In this document: positions 11,493-24,001 of the stretch, piece after piece
How the letters are laid out: each line of letters opens with the position of its first letter
Position numbering within the stretch: the first letter of the stretch is position 1
Assembly: GCA_002914805.1 (NCBI GenBank)
Contig: JXTB01000192.1
Span: forward strand, 653,110-717,109
Length of the DNA stretch: 64,000 nucleotides
DNA from: Parasponia andersonii
Lineage: Eukaryota; Streptophyta; Magnoliopsida; Rosales; Cannabaceae
Direction: 5' to 3'
The notes under the pieces: model-generated
What the model was told of the DNA's origin: nothing
Seen by the model: the letters and a program-made list of their open reading frames with translations, nothing else
Databases searched by the model: none
Program-made: the position numbers and the translations under genes

Positions 11493-14400
11493 GTTTGGCA
11501 CCGTCTATCGGAAAAGGTTGAGCGTGAGAAAAAGAGTAGGAGACTCACAATCGCGCTCTCTCCGAACAAAAAGCCATACAACGTCGGATGGCACTCTCGA
11601 GGATGACAACCAGGAGCACACGTCCCGATGCCAAAGGGAGCTCCCGAGAAGCACGACCAGATCTGGAGCAAAAGCTAGAAAAGATGCTCGCCGCCCTGAT
11701 GGAATCAAACCAGAAGGCAGAGAAAGCCCACGAGGCCGTCTTGGGTTTAAGGAACGAAGTCGCAGAGGTGTGCAGAGACAACACCCGCCTCGAAGGGCTG
11801 CTAGCAAGCGAAGCCAGGAGCCAGCGGAGAGAAGATTTTGGCGAAGAGGTCCAACAAGAATTCAGAAACCAACTGCGAGGGGAAGTTCCCACCCCATCTG
11901 CGAGGGGAAGTTCCCGCCAGGGGGCGTGACAAAGCCAGACGAGACCCCTCTAAACTGGGGCAACAATGGGCAGAAGACGCCATAGAAGCCCAGGAGGTAC
12001 ACCTCCCGACTAGAAGCAAGAAATGATGGCAGAGTTGAGTAAGAGACTCGGGGCCCATCACAGCCAGACCCCCGATGATCTAGCAGAGTAAACTGTGCGA
12101 GGGATCAACCGGACGGCATTCGCTGACTAGATCCAGATGGAGCCCAGGCCGAGAGACTTCACGACCCCGACCTTCAAGCTGTTCGAGCAGAAAACTGACC
12201 CCCTCGATTATATATACCACTTTCAACAGAAGATGGCCTTGGAAACTAGGGATGAGGCTGTGACCTGTAAAGTCTTCTCTACAACCCTGGCTGGATCAGC
12301 TCTGCTATGGTTCAGATAGCCCCCGGAGAAATCTATAAACGTGTTCGAAGATTTCTGTAAACTTTTCCTAAAGCAGTACGCAGGTGCTCGGAGACAGCAA
12401 AAAACTATGCGAGACCTTGACCGGTTGGAGCAGGCCACAGATGAGTCCCCGACAGAGTACTTGTCGTGTTTCCTGGAGGTGATGTCCCTAGTTCATAACG
12501 CCGACTCGGTCCAAGCCGCAGGTTCGTTCGTCAGGAGCCTGCAGCCAAGATCAATGCTATCAGATCATCTCCTTTTGAATCTTCCGTACGATATGACAGA
12601 CATCCAGGCAAAGTCGGAAGGGCTATTCAGGGTACTGGAAAGCCACCAGAAGACGTCCAAGACCTCTGCCGTGATAACAACGTCACCGGTACAAACCCCA
12701 GCCCTGCAAGGGGTGAAGAGGCCCTCACCGGACCAAGAGCCGACTCCGAAATAGGAAGCCCCCATTCGAGGTAGTCAAGAAGGTGCCAAGAGGAGAAGAC
12801 ATCCCGCAACCCTCTGCCGAAGTATGAGCTCAACACCCCGATCAATATGATCTACCTCCAAAACAGGGACAGGGGAATTTTCAAAGACCCACTCAAATCT
12901 GGCGTCCCTGAGCACATGAAGAACAGGAATAGGTATTGCCAGTTTCACAAAGACTACGGGCACAGCACCATCCACTGCCGTAACCTTTACGCACAGGTCA
13001 TGATGGCGATCCAAGCCGGCAGGTTGAAACAGTATGTGAAAACCGGTGAAACTCAGCCGCAGGAAGACGTCTCCAGGCCTGAAAATAGGAAGCAAACCCA
13101 GGCCTCTGGGTCAGGAGAGCAAACCCTGAGGATAGTGCCGACCATCGTGGGTAGGCCAGAGCCGACCCAAGATCAAGAGGAGAAGGAAAAATGCCTCAAA
13201 AGAGCTGAAGGAAGGGTGAAATGCCTGAGGGGGATGGGCCATTCCGTCAACCATTTGATGATGGGAGAAAGTCGTGCCTCTGCCGCCCCCATCGTTTTCA
13301 CCCAGTAAGATTTGACTATGATACGTCTGCCTCACGATGACCTCTTGGTGATAAAACTGCAGATCAGCTCCGCGTTGGTCGAAAGGGTCCTGGTCGACGG
13401 TGAAAGCAGCGTCGATATCCTGTTCCTTAGCATATTCGAGAATATGGGCCTGGATCGAAGCGCACTCAGGCTAACCTGTCAGCCACTGTTCGCTTTCGAT
13501 AGCACCAAGGTCAGCCCCTTGGGCGTCGTGACCCTGAAGGTCTGCGCTGTTGGGAGATACTTGGACGTGGACTTCGTCGTCATTAACTGCCAGTCCTCCT
13601 TCAACGTCATCGTGGGAAGGGGATGGATCCACGCCATGCATAGGGTCGCTTCCACCCTCCACCAGATCTTAAGATGTCTATCAAAGGATAGTACCTATAC
13701 GATAGACATTAAGAGAGACCAGGCCTCCACAAAGAAATGCTTTTCGACCGCTCTAAGGGGAGCCGACGCGAGTGCAAGCACCTCGACCGGGGACGAATAG
13801 CAATCAAAGGACCGCCTGCCAGCGTACATGAAGCGAATCAAAGAGGAGTCTGACGGTCCAGAATCCATGATCGAGGAGCTGGTAGCGGTCCCTTTGAAAG
13901 AGGTAGAACTGGCGAAGGTGGTTCTAATCGGGGCCTTATTGCCCAAGGAGCAAAAGAATGAGATGTTAGGATTCCTGAAACAGAACGAGGACGTCTTCGT
14001 GTGGTCCCATGATGACATGCCCGGGATAGACCCCGCGCACACCTGCCACCGGCTAAACATAGATCCTAATTTCCTTTAAGTCAGGCAGAAACCCCGAAGG
14101 TTTGCACCAGAGAAAAACAGGGCGATCAACAAGGAGGTGGAGAAGCTGCTGGAGAACAGTCTGATCAGGAAATGCATGTACCTGTGTTAGGTCCCATCCC
14201 GGCGGTGGTGAAAAAGAAAAACGGCGACGATTGTATTTGCATAGACTTCACCAACGTGAACAAGGCCTGCCCGAAGGATAGCTTCCCCCTGCCAAGAATC
14301 GACCAAATGTTAGATGCAACTGCGGGATTCGACAGAATGAGCTTTTTGGATGCCTACTCTGGGTACAACCAGATCCCTCTGTACGCGGAAGACCAGATCC

Positions 14401-17139
14401 ACACGGCTTTTATCACAGAGCATAGTCTGTACTGCTACAGGCGTATGCCATTCGGCTTGAAGAGTGCAGGGGCAACCTGCCAAAGGTTTATGAACAAGAT
14501 GTTCACCAGGCTACTAGGGAAGACTATGGAGGTCTATGTCGGCGACATGGTTATGAAGAGCAGAGGAGATTCAGACCATCTGAGATACCTAGACGAATGT
14601 TTTCAGATTCTGAGGCAATATCGGATGCGTCTAAATCCCAAGAAATGCGCATTTGGGGTGTCCTCTGGTCAATTCCTGGGGCATATTGTGAGCAGGAGGG
14701 GTATTGAGGCAAACCTGACCCAGCTGACCTCGATCGCAAATGTGCAGAGACCCTCGACCATTCGGGAGGTCCAACGCCTGGCCGAGAAGATAGCCGCTAT
14801 CAGCCGATTCGTCTCCAAGATGTCCGACCGATGTAAGCCTTTCTTCCAATGCTTGAAAAAAAGCTCTACTATCGTCTGAGGGAAGGAACAGGACAGGACA
14901 CTGACAGATCTCAAGCTGTATTTGAGTCACCCACCTATCCTGGCTTCCCCAGCAGAGGGAGAGCATCTGTACGCCTATTTAGCAGTATCCGAAGTAGAGA
15001 TCAGTGTCGTACTATTTATCAAGGAAGATGGCAAACAAAAACCAGTGTTTTATATAAGCCGCATGCTCCTACATGCGGAGACGCGATATAGTGTGGCAGA
15101 AAAGCTGGTCCTCGCTCTAGTCAACGCTAAAAAGAAACTCTGGCAGTACTTTGAGGCACACTCAGTCACCGTATATATAGATTTTCCCATCCGGCAAATT
15201 TTGGCCAAGCCAGACCTATCGGGACGACTGACCAAGTGGGCCATTGAGCTGGGAATATACGACATCGAGTATCGGCCTCGAGCGGCGAAGAAAGGACAAG
15301 TCATGGCGGATTTCCTGGTAGAAATCGAATCCTTTGGCGAGCAGTACGACCCGTTTCAGATGTCTCAACTTCGCTTCCCTTTAACCTGGACGCTCTACAC
15401 CGACGGATCCACGAATGCCTCAAGGTCAGGTATCGGGATAGTCCTGCAGACCCCAACGGTTCTGAGGGTTGAGAAGGCATTGAGGCTCGGCTTCCAGGCG
15501 ACTAACAATGAGGTGGAGTATGAGGCACTGCTGCAAGGCCTTGAGCTGGCTCTACACTTTGGAGTGGAGAACATTGCAGTAAAGACCGACTCGTAGTTGA
15601 TCGCGGATCCGGTAAGGGGAAACTTTGAAGTAAAAGAACTGAGATTGCACAGGTTCTTCTCCAAAGTAATGGGGGCAAAAGCTCGCTTTAACAATTTCGA
15701 TATTGAACCGATTCCCAGGAAGATGAACCAGAAGGCCGACGAGCTAGCTAAGAGTACATCAATCGGGGGTACAGCTGGAAGCACAGAAGTTCTCCTAGAA
15801 GGTGGGGACATGGAGGACCCCCCGCAGACCCTTGCACGCCATGTGTTTGCAACCGGAACTGCTGACGAAGAGTGGATGAAACCCATGACCCAGTATTTGA
15901 TATTGGAAAACCTGCATGCGGACCCCCGAGAAGCAAGATCATTCAGATTGAAGGCTTCCAGGTACTCGATGGTGGGTGAACAACTATACAGGAGATCGAC
16001 AATGGGTCCGATGCTGCGGTGTATAGGTCCCCTCGAAGCGCAAAAATTGATGGAGAAAATCCACGAGAGAGTATGCGGCAACCACTCTGGCGGACGCAGC
16101 CTCACTCACAAGGCTCTAACAACCGGATACTTCTGGCTATACATGATGACAGAGGCGGCCCGATTCGTCAAGAAATGTGATAAGTGCCAGAGGTTTGCCC
16201 TAATGAAACGTCGGCCTGCGTAGTTACTTCATTCGAACATAACTCCTTTGCCGTTTGCCAAATGGGGTCTGGACATCGTCAAAGAGCTCCCCAGAAGTCC
16301 AGGAGGAAGGAGGTACGTCCTGCTGGCTACAGATTACTTCACCAAATGGGTAGAGGCTGAAGCCTACGCGACCGTTAGTAAGGCAGACACGATTAACTTA
16401 ATCTGGAAGAACATAATCTGCCGATTCGGGAACCCGAAGGAGAAACACGCTGATCATGGCAAATAGTTCCAAAATGCTAAGTTCAAGGAACTGTGCGAGC
16501 TTTATGATATAAGACTCAGTTTCTCTTTCGTGAGCTACCCTCAGGGGAACGGCCAAGCAGAGGCAATGAACAAAGCTATATTCAGCAACATCAAAAAGAA
16601 CTTGCAGGAGGCTAAAGGCAAGTGGTTAGAAGAACTGTCGGCCGTTGTGTGGGCCCATCGAACCACGGAACGGAGGTTGACTGGAAGAACGCCATTCGTC
16701 ATGGTCTATGGATCAGAGGCTGTGATCCCGACCGAGGTCGGCCTCCCGACTCTCTGCTCCGAAGTGGTAAGAGATGCCCCTTAAACGAACGTCAGCTAAG
16801 CTGCAACACAGACCTCCTAGAAGAAATGAGGAACATGGCCCTGGTCCATCTGGCTTCATACCACCAGCAGGCTATGTCCTACTACTCAAAAAAGGTTAGT
16901 GTTCGACAATTTAACGTCGGGGATTGGATCGGACCCTATGAGGTGATCAAAGCACTCGACAATGGTGCGTATATCCAGAAAGAACTCAAGATTGGGAAAA
17001 ATTTGCCGATCACATGGAACACTCAGCACTTGAAAAAGTATCACGTGTAAGACACACGCATATGATGTAAGACCATATGAATGCTTATATTATTGAAAAG
17101 CTTAAATTTGAAACAGGTCAAGTCCCATTTTTGCTGCAT

Positions 17140-17500
17140 AGATTCATCTTTTGGATTGCAATGGAAAAGGGGTCTACCCACAGTGGCAGAGCCCACACAC
17201 TATTCACACGAGAGACCCATGTGAACGCATTATTTTATTAAAAAGCTTAATTCCGAAACAGGTCAGGTCTTCTGCCACACAGAAAAATCATACTGGGTTG
17301 CCACAGAAAAGGGTCTGCCAACAGTGGCAGACCCCACGTTTTATTTACACAGGCAAAAAATTATACCGGGCTGCTACAGAAAAGGGTCCGCCCACAGTGG
17401 CAGACCCTACACCTCAGTTACACAGAAAATGATACTGAGTTGCCACGGAAAACAGTCTGTCATAGTTGTGGACAATACGCACTATTCACGCAATCAACGA
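17140..17500 (+). repeat. gypsy 3' region repeat family 1 (~70-base units)
   Basis: Diverged units spaced about 69-73 bases, recognised by CAGAAAAGGGTC..CAGTGGCAGACCC at about 17,301, 17,374 and 17,443. An earlier, more diverged copy lies near 17,158. It sits just after the integrase region of the gypsy element. Confidence 0.7.
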
Positions 17501-17509
17501 TCATACTAT

Positions 17510-18815
17510 GGGAATCACATCGTGCAATAAAATGCATTCCGATGGCCCGAGAAAATGTACGAAGAAGAAAGAGCTACGTAACCAAAAACTTGCCGGCAGA
17601 CCTCGAAAACGATCGTACTGTAGGGATCACGTCGCTTGACGACGACCCGAGAAAACGTACGAAGAGGAAAGAGCTGCGCAACCAAAAACTTGCCAGCAGA
17701 CCTCAAAAACGATCGTACTATGGGGATCACGTCGCTTGTCGATGATCCGAGAAAATGTACAAAGAGGAAAGAGCTGCACAACCAAAAACTTGCCAACAGA
17801 CCTCAAAAACGATCGTACTGTGGGGATCACGTCGCTTGACGACGACCCGAGAAAACGTACGAAGAGGAAAGAGCTGTGCAACCTAAAAACTTGCCAGCAG
17901 ACCTCAAAAACGATCGTACTATGGGGATTACGTCGCTTGTTGATGACCCGAGAGAACGTACGAAAAGAAAAGAGCTGCGCAACCAAAAACTTGCCAGCAT
18001 ACCTCGAAAATGGTCGTACTATGGGGATCATGTCGCTTGTCGACGACCCGAGAAAACATATGAAGAAGAAGGAGCTGCGCAATCAAAACTTGCCAGCAGA
18101 CCTCGAAAACGATCGTAATGTGGGGATCACATCGCTTGTTGACGACCTGAGAAAACGTACAAAGAGGAAAAAGCTGCGCAACCAAAAACTTGCCGGCATA
18201 CCTCAAAAACGATCGTACTATGAGGATCACGTCGCTTGTCGACGACCCGAGAAAACGTACAAAGAGGAAAGAGCTACGCTACTAAAAACTTGCCAGCAGA
18301 CCTCAAAAACGATCGTACTATGGGGATCACGTCGCTTGATAACGACCTGAGAAAACGTACAAAGAGGAAAGAGCTGCCTCGCCAGCAGACCTCAAAAATG
18401 ATCGTTCTATGAGGATCACGTCCTTTGTCGACGACCTGAGAAAATACGCGAAGAAGAAAGAGCTACGCAACTAAAAACTTGCCAGCAAACCTCGAAAATG
18501 GTCGCACTATGGGGATCATGTTGCTTGTCGACGACTCGAGAAAATGTACGAAGAAGAAGGAGCTGCGGAACCAAAACTTGCCAGCAAACCTCGAAAACAA
18601 TCGTACTATGGGAATCACATCGTGCAATAAAATGTTTGCCGATGGCCCGAGAAAACATACGAAGAGGGTAGAACTGTGCAACCAAAAACTCGCCAGTAGT
18701 CCTCAAAACGATCGTACTATGGGAATCACATCGCGCAATAAAAACGTTTGCCGATGACCCGAGAAATGTATGAGGAGAAAAAGGCTGCGCAACCCAAAAG
18801 CTTGCCAGCAAACCC
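17510..18815 (+). repeat. gypsy 3' region tandem array, family 2 (~100-base units, ~13 copies)
   Basis: The phrase CCCGAGAAAA and variants recur at about 17,546, 17,646, 17,746, 17,846, 17,947, 18,047, 18,146, 18,246, 18,346, 18,435, 18,535, 18,646 and 18,758. Most spacings are 100 or 101 bases. One unit is shorter (89) and the last two spacings are 111-112. The longer unit type carries GGGAATCACATCG followed by GCAATAAAA, and that wording is found at both ends of the array but not in the middle. Tandem arrays in the 3' region of Tat-lineage elements are known as a source of satellite DNA. Confidence 0.92.
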
Positions 18816-18816
18816 C

Positions 18817-19110
18817 CTAAGGAACATTTTAGCTACACGAAGAGTTAAAGGAAAGCAGGGTCGGGATCCACTCGTTAGAAGTGGACCCTCTCTAAGGAAC
18901 ATTTTAGCTATACGAAGAGCTAAAGGAAAGCAGGGTCAGGATCCACCCGTTGGGAGTAGACCCTCCCTAAGGAATATTTTAGCTATACGAAGAGCTAAAG
19001 GAAAGCAGGGTCGGGATCCACCCGTTAGAAGTGGACCCTCCCTAAGGAACATTTTAGATATATGAATATCTAAAGGAAAGCAGACTCTACCCGAGGGATG
19101 GTTTAATTAC
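18817..19110 (+). repeat. gypsy 3' region tandem array, family 3 (75-base units, 4 copies)
   Basis: CTAAGGAACATTTTAG recurs at 18,817, 18,892, 18,967 and 19,042, an exact 75-base period; the fourth unit decays at its end. Each unit carries a short inverted repeat (TTTAGCTATACGAAGAGCTAAA) able to form a hairpin, and a GGATCCAC(C/T)CGTT block. Confidence 0.92.
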
Positions 19111-20276
19111 GCATGGGCAGGATGTGAACAGATTTGGAGTCTACCCGTTGGAAGTAGTCCAGTACCAGACCAAACGTGAAGATAGAAATTAAGATTAAAG
19201 TCTGTTTATTATGTCCTAAAAATACAAAGCGCACGGTCAATAGTGGCGCGTGCTCTTAAGCCCTGTTTACGGGAGGTAGGTCATGAATGGACTCGCAGGG
19301 CGACATCAGAGTGGTAGTGCCCTGTTTGTTCTCGGCAAGAGCTGAGCCCAGGCCTTCTCCTTTGCAGCGATGGGTCCAAACAATGGTCGACCAATCCCTG
19401 GAGCTGGTTCCGAGTGTGGTCCCATTTGGGGTCGGAGAAGTCCAGCCATACGCGCAGGTCGAACTCTACCAAAACAAGTCATAACAGAAGTTATACCTCC
19501 TTAAAACCGGATGATCCAAAGCTCACGTCCCTATCTCCGGAACTAATCTTGTCAGTCATAGCTCGAGGAGGACTCGCTAATAGTCCGAAATCGTGTCCAT
19601 TTTATTTATGCAGACGGCTACAACAAGGTTTGACTTTACCACAGACGCGGTCAATAAAGAAAAAGAAAATAGACTAAAGAGAATTGCGTTGTTCTTATTA
19701 TTTATACGGAGGGTTACAATGAGGGTCAACTTTGCAAATGTACCAAATTAGGGACCCTAATTACCTCCGGCCAGGGGAGCACAGCTAGTCCCGGTGCTTG
19801 GACCAGCCCTAGTGGAGGGTGGCGTATTGAGGTCGGATTCATCACTGGATAAAATGACCGCACCAGACCCCTCATCAGTTGAGACCCCAAGACCAGGCTA
19901 ACCGCTAGGGGCTTCCAAAGTTTGATCTGGCAGACCAGAAACAGGGATAAGCTCTTTGGCAACAGAGGTGAATGTAGAGGGCCCGTCTTTTCCACAGTAA
20001 GCATTTTCAGCACGTCAGCGGGGTAGTGATGCTAATCCCATCTCCAAGCTGCTCCATGTAGTACTTGACGGAATATTGGTCTCTCTCGACACCTTTCTGC
20101 TCGTCAAACTGGACTGGTGTTACTACCTCAGCGTGGCCTTCGAATTCTCTATTCTCCTAGCCAGACCTGTAACTTTCCGCAGAAAGGACATCCACCTGCC
20201 TCTGGTACCTCGTTTTCAGCTTCTCCGCATTCGTCAGCCTATCCCTCAGTGCCGCCAGCCTTAGCTCTGTTTGCCG

Positions 20277-22790
20277 CTATGATAAGTCGATCAAAAAAGT
20301 GTTAATGCTGGCAAGGTCCTCGCCATGTTTGCGAGACATCTCTATATGAGCACCCATCATATTTTTGTGATCAAAGTAGAGATGTCGATTTACCTCATTG
20401 GATCGATCAAGTCTGCATTGCAGGGAGTGGGCCTCTAGCTTGGTTTTCACCTCGGCTTTCCTCGCTTCTTTGGCTTCATCGACAGCCCTGTCACGAGCGA
20501 TGAAAGCCAGTCTCATCTCAGCCTCTGCGCTCTGCAGTTCTTGCTCCTTGTCCCTGAGCTCGTTTTGAGCTAGTCTGGTGGCCTCAGATTGAGCAAGTTT
20601 GTCGGCCTCCGCCTCGACCAGTCTCGCAGCCAGCTCCTCGCGCCTGGTCCTCTCGACGTTCAGAGCATGAGTCACTGCACTGCTGACCCTCGCCTCATCG
20701 AGGCTCTGATATAAATCGAAGTCAGTCCTCAACTCAGCAAGGGCGGCCTCGCTGCGCTTGGCCAGTGCAGAGCGGGAGTTCAGCTTCTTGGTCAAATCCC
20801 TGACGCGAAAGGAATAGAAAGACCGGATGGCGGCCAGCTGCAAGTTAAACGAAAAAAAGGGGGTCAGCATCTAGCAAGGATGCTGAGAAACATAGAGGCA
20901 ACCGAATGGACCAAACCTGGGCGAAGGTACGGCTCGCGACAAGCTCGACGTTCTCCAAAGAGAGTGCCTCTAGCTCCGGCTCCGTAGCTGGACCCTCTCT
21001 TTAGGGCTTGCCCATGCCTGTGAAATGTGGCTCCGCCCCGCCAACCGTGACGGCACCCTCTCCCCCAGCCGGGCACGCCCCCGAAGCAGCGGCGGTAGAG
21101 ACGGAGGAAAGCTGGGTACCGCCGAAAGCGCCGTTAGCCACGGCGAGAGGTGGTGTGTCTCCTCTTGACAAGCTGCTGTGCACGGACCTTCTTCTCCTCA
21201 GAAGGGTCAGCGTGGCCCCATCGTCATCACTGTCAGACGAGGGGGCAACCCTACCCCTTTTCTCTGCCTGGCCCTCTTCTTCTCTGGATGAGCGAACCTC
21301 GTGGCACTACTTTATTGGGACCGGGGGAGGGGAAGACAGCCGAGATTTCAACCTCGGAGCCCCCCCACTAAGCTCAGTGATCTCCCCACCAAGGCAAGTA
21401 GCACCCGATTTTGAACCGGAGTCAGGGGTGGACGAGGTTGGTATAGCAGACCCCCCAGGTAGACTCAGGGGCATCCCCTCGCCGTATACGGCCCTTGTGG
21501 CAGATGTTCCCCCAGATGGAGGTTCACCTGCATCGGAGCGGGGGACTGCGGGCGCTTCATCTTCTGAAGGCACCACGAGATGCCGGCCAACGGGTGCATT
21601 GGGGCGAGCCTTATGTCCCGCGGCTCCCCCCTTGATGGGGGAGGGGTCTGCCGATGGGCCTGTCTCAGAACCTGTAAAGAACAAGCAACATGTTTAGATC
21701 ACGGCCATGATCCGATCCACGAAACTCAAGGATGCGGAAATGAACCCACTTCTAGCCCTTTTGGGGGCGGTGGTTTCCTCCCTACGGAGCATGACGTACT
21801 CCTCGGCCACGAACCTCATGGCTTTCTCGAGCTCATGGCTAGTCGGCGCCACCAGGTCGTTGGAGCCCGCCAATTAGCTTAAAGCCGTAACCTGACAACC
21901 CACCATGGCGATTCGATCGTGCTTATCCCGGCGGAATCGATTCAGGGCAGAGGCGTCAAGTTGGCTCCGCAGGTACTTTATAATGACCCAAGTGTCCAGA
22001 AGGAATGGAAGGTATGAAACCATCCTGGGCATCATATTCATCACCTGGGGGTTGAAGGTGGCCTGGATGTGTCGGCAGTCCCCAGGAGATCCGAAGATGA
22101 CGATCCCCTCTAGGCCTTTGAGCCGCCCCACCGACAAATACGACTCGAACCTGTTCTCTTCTGCAGAGGCTGCACAAGACAAAATAACGTGAGTAATAAC
22201 AGACGAGGAGTACGCAGATCCAAAAATCACGACCTAGCACTTACTCTGCAAGAAAACTAAGGGAATTTAGAAGTGCTCTCCATTCACCCAAGGGGAGCAT
22301 CACGCCCCTCCAACGGCGTATAGCCTAGAGTGGGAGTCTCATTACTTGTCTGACCTCAGCAAGCCCCAGAAGATAAGATGTTCCGGGAGCAGTTAGAGGT
22401 AACAGATGGGGTAGGAACTCTTTTTGGGGATGAGGGTGAGTTTGTAAGTATAAAAGACCACTTCCAGGTCGATATGCAGGTCATAGAGAGCTGACAGGGC
22501 CGGAAAGCCCTATCAGAATCATGACCCGGTTTGTATTTAACTGCATCAGATGGATCCCCGTCAAAGCGAAGAATTGGTGGATCAGAGGAAGAAGAGGGAA
22601 TCACAGCCATTCCAGATATTTTCTGCCCAAAATAATAGAGCCTTCAGGGGCAGAGGGACGAAGATACCAATCTGCGGGGCTTCGACCCTTTGCAGCGTCA
22701 CTCCGCTGGGGAGGCAGAGCTGTCTTCTCAGTGAATCTAACTCCGAATCTACGATGAGGTGCAATTCCTGATCTTGACTCGAGGCCATTG
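20277..22790 (-). other. antisense extra coding region of the gypsy element (fossil)
   Basis: On the strand opposite gag-pol, between the tandem repeats and the 3' LTR, lies a decayed protein-coding region. Its N-terminal part (about 22,300-22,790) has a passage like the start of the 'putative gypsy-type transposon' family (a CLPSGV motif). A proline/serine/glycine-rich middle covers about 21,300-21,690. The C-terminal part (about 20,280-20,870) is strongly charged, with Ala/Glu/Arg-rich heptads typical of a coiled coil. Extra antisense frames at this place are known from Tat-lineage elements; their function is not established. The region is broken in a few places. The family match is from memory and was not tested. 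Confidence 0.55.
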
Positions 22791-23123
22791 TTCTGGATAC
22801 AATCGAAAGAGCAAAAATCTCTTAAAAGGGGGAAGTCAGAAACCATAGGATTTTACGAGGCTAGAATAATTGAAGATTTTAGTAAAGTAGCAAATGAGCG
22901 TAAATGCGGATAGAGGGGGAGCCGAAGAGTTTTTCTAGAAAAGGGGAGAGCAAAGGAGACCGAACAGTCCAAATTTCGAAATTTAAAAAAATTTCTTGAC
23001 ATGGGATGACGTGCCTCCGCGTCGGCAAGGGAGAGCCACGTACATCCCCCAAATTGGAAGAACGGATAAACGATTTCCTTACTTGACGGATACAAATCCA
23101 TCAAGTAGGGAAATGGGGGCAGT

Positions 23124-23644
23124 TGAGTAGGTGTGCGCAGGGGGCAAGCTGTCCTGACAGAACGGCGATTTGTCTAAATCTCGCCCCTGACACACTCAAG
23201 CTATAGGAGGCGGCGGAAACCAAGCTACAGCGATACAGGGGAGATCACGGTAATCTCGGCCCGTGACCTCTGGAAAAAGTCTTGAAGAAAAAGGTACTCA
23301 GTCCTGAGATTGAGAACCGAGTGGTTCACAATCTCAGGACTATATAAATATATGAGCCTCGCGTTCCCAAAAAGGGGGCATGTATGCATACAAAAAGAAA
23401 TATTTAAAAGTTTACGAGCAAGAAACAAAGATATACTTATATAGAACTAAATCCTTGCTACCCTGAATCAAAGAAAGACCACTGACTTAAGCATCGGAGA
23501 GTCTTTGCAGGTGACTACCCCAGCTTCTCCGACCCTACTTGAAATTCAGAGCACTTTGGAATAGCAAGGACACATGGACAGTTGGAGAATACAGTATCAG
23601 CGGTTCAGAGATACGTAGACGGCTTGTGAGAAACCGGTCCAACA
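23124..23644 (+). repeat. gypsy 3' LTR
   Basis: Starts TGAGTAGGTGTGCGC directly after the purine tract GGGAAATGGGGGCAG and ends GGTCCAACA. It contains TATATAAATA at 23,341-23,350. Its end lies about 360 bases upstream of the DRP copy 3 ATG. Confidence 0.9.
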
Positions 23645-23696
23645 GAGATAATCACGTAGACGGCTTGTGAGAAACCGGTCCAACAGAGATAATCAC
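23604..23696 (+). repeat. 41-base tandem duplication across the 3' LTR/host junction
   Basis: The last 30 bases of the LTR (GTAGACGGCTTGTGAG ... CCAACA) plus the adjoining GAGATAATCAC occur twice in direct succession. The LTR end is found at 23,644 and again at 23,685. The copies are essentially identical, so the duplication is younger than most LTR differences. Confidence 0.9.
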
Positions 23697-23878
23697 CTAG
23701 AGTACTCAAAAGCCTTGTTCTCTTTCCTTATCTATTAAAAAACGTGCTCTATTTATACTTTATTCATGCAAACAATAACTTCGCTTGAAATCCCAAACAT
23801 TGGAGTGTTTCAAAGACCCTTCATTTTCCCACCTTTTAGTTTTTACGTGACATCTTTTAGACGCATGCAAAACCTCTC

Positions 23879-23886
23879 TATAAATA
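23879..23886 (+). promoter_or_regulatory. likely TATA box of DRP copy 3
   Basis: TATAAATA lies about 115-120 bases upstream of the ATG, followed by a pyrimidine-rich leader (23,887-24,001). The gypsy LTR ends fewer than 200 bases upstream of it. Confidence 0.55.
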
Positions 23887-24001
23887 TCTCCTCTTCATTC
23901 CATTTCTCCACTACTCTACTTCCTTAATACTTGCTTGCTACTCTCAGTTCTGTTTCTCTATCTCTCTCAGTTTGTCTCTCATTTTCTCAGTTCTCAAAAC
24001 A

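Larger units (their letters stand above)
10974..23644 (+). mobile_element. Ty3/gypsy LTR retrotransposon, Tat-type, broken
   Basis: A near full-length fossil of about 12.7 kb between two LTRs of about 520 bases. Parts in order: 5' LTR; primer-binding-like site near 11,496; gag region about 11,590-12,750 with a CCHC-like nucleocapsid stretch near 12,940-12,990; protease about 13,310-13,650; reverse transcriptase about 14,100-14,870; RNase H about 14,920-15,310; a second, additional RNase H about 15,370-15,740; integrase about 15,940-16,800; a 6-kb non-pol region with tandem repeats and an antisense coiled-coil frame; a purine tract near 23,105-23,122; 3' LTR. The second RNase H, the long 3' region and the antisense frame place it in the Tat lineage (Retand/Ogre/Grande relatives). 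It is broken, with on the order of ten disruptions in gag-pol. The LTRs differ at roughly 10% of positions by eye, mostly transitions, suggesting an insertion several million years old. No clear target-site duplication. Confidence 0.9.

Noticed and set aside
17736-18350. 204-codon plus-strand frame, and minus-strand frames, over the 100-base array
   Set aside because: They arise because the repeat unit lacks stops in several frames. A 100-base unit shifts frame each copy, so no repeated peptide is maintained; it is repeat DNA, not a gene.
17510-18815. Regular array considered as CRISPR-like
   Set aside because: Whole units repeat with no unique spacers, and the sequence is plant nuclear DNA inside a retroelement.
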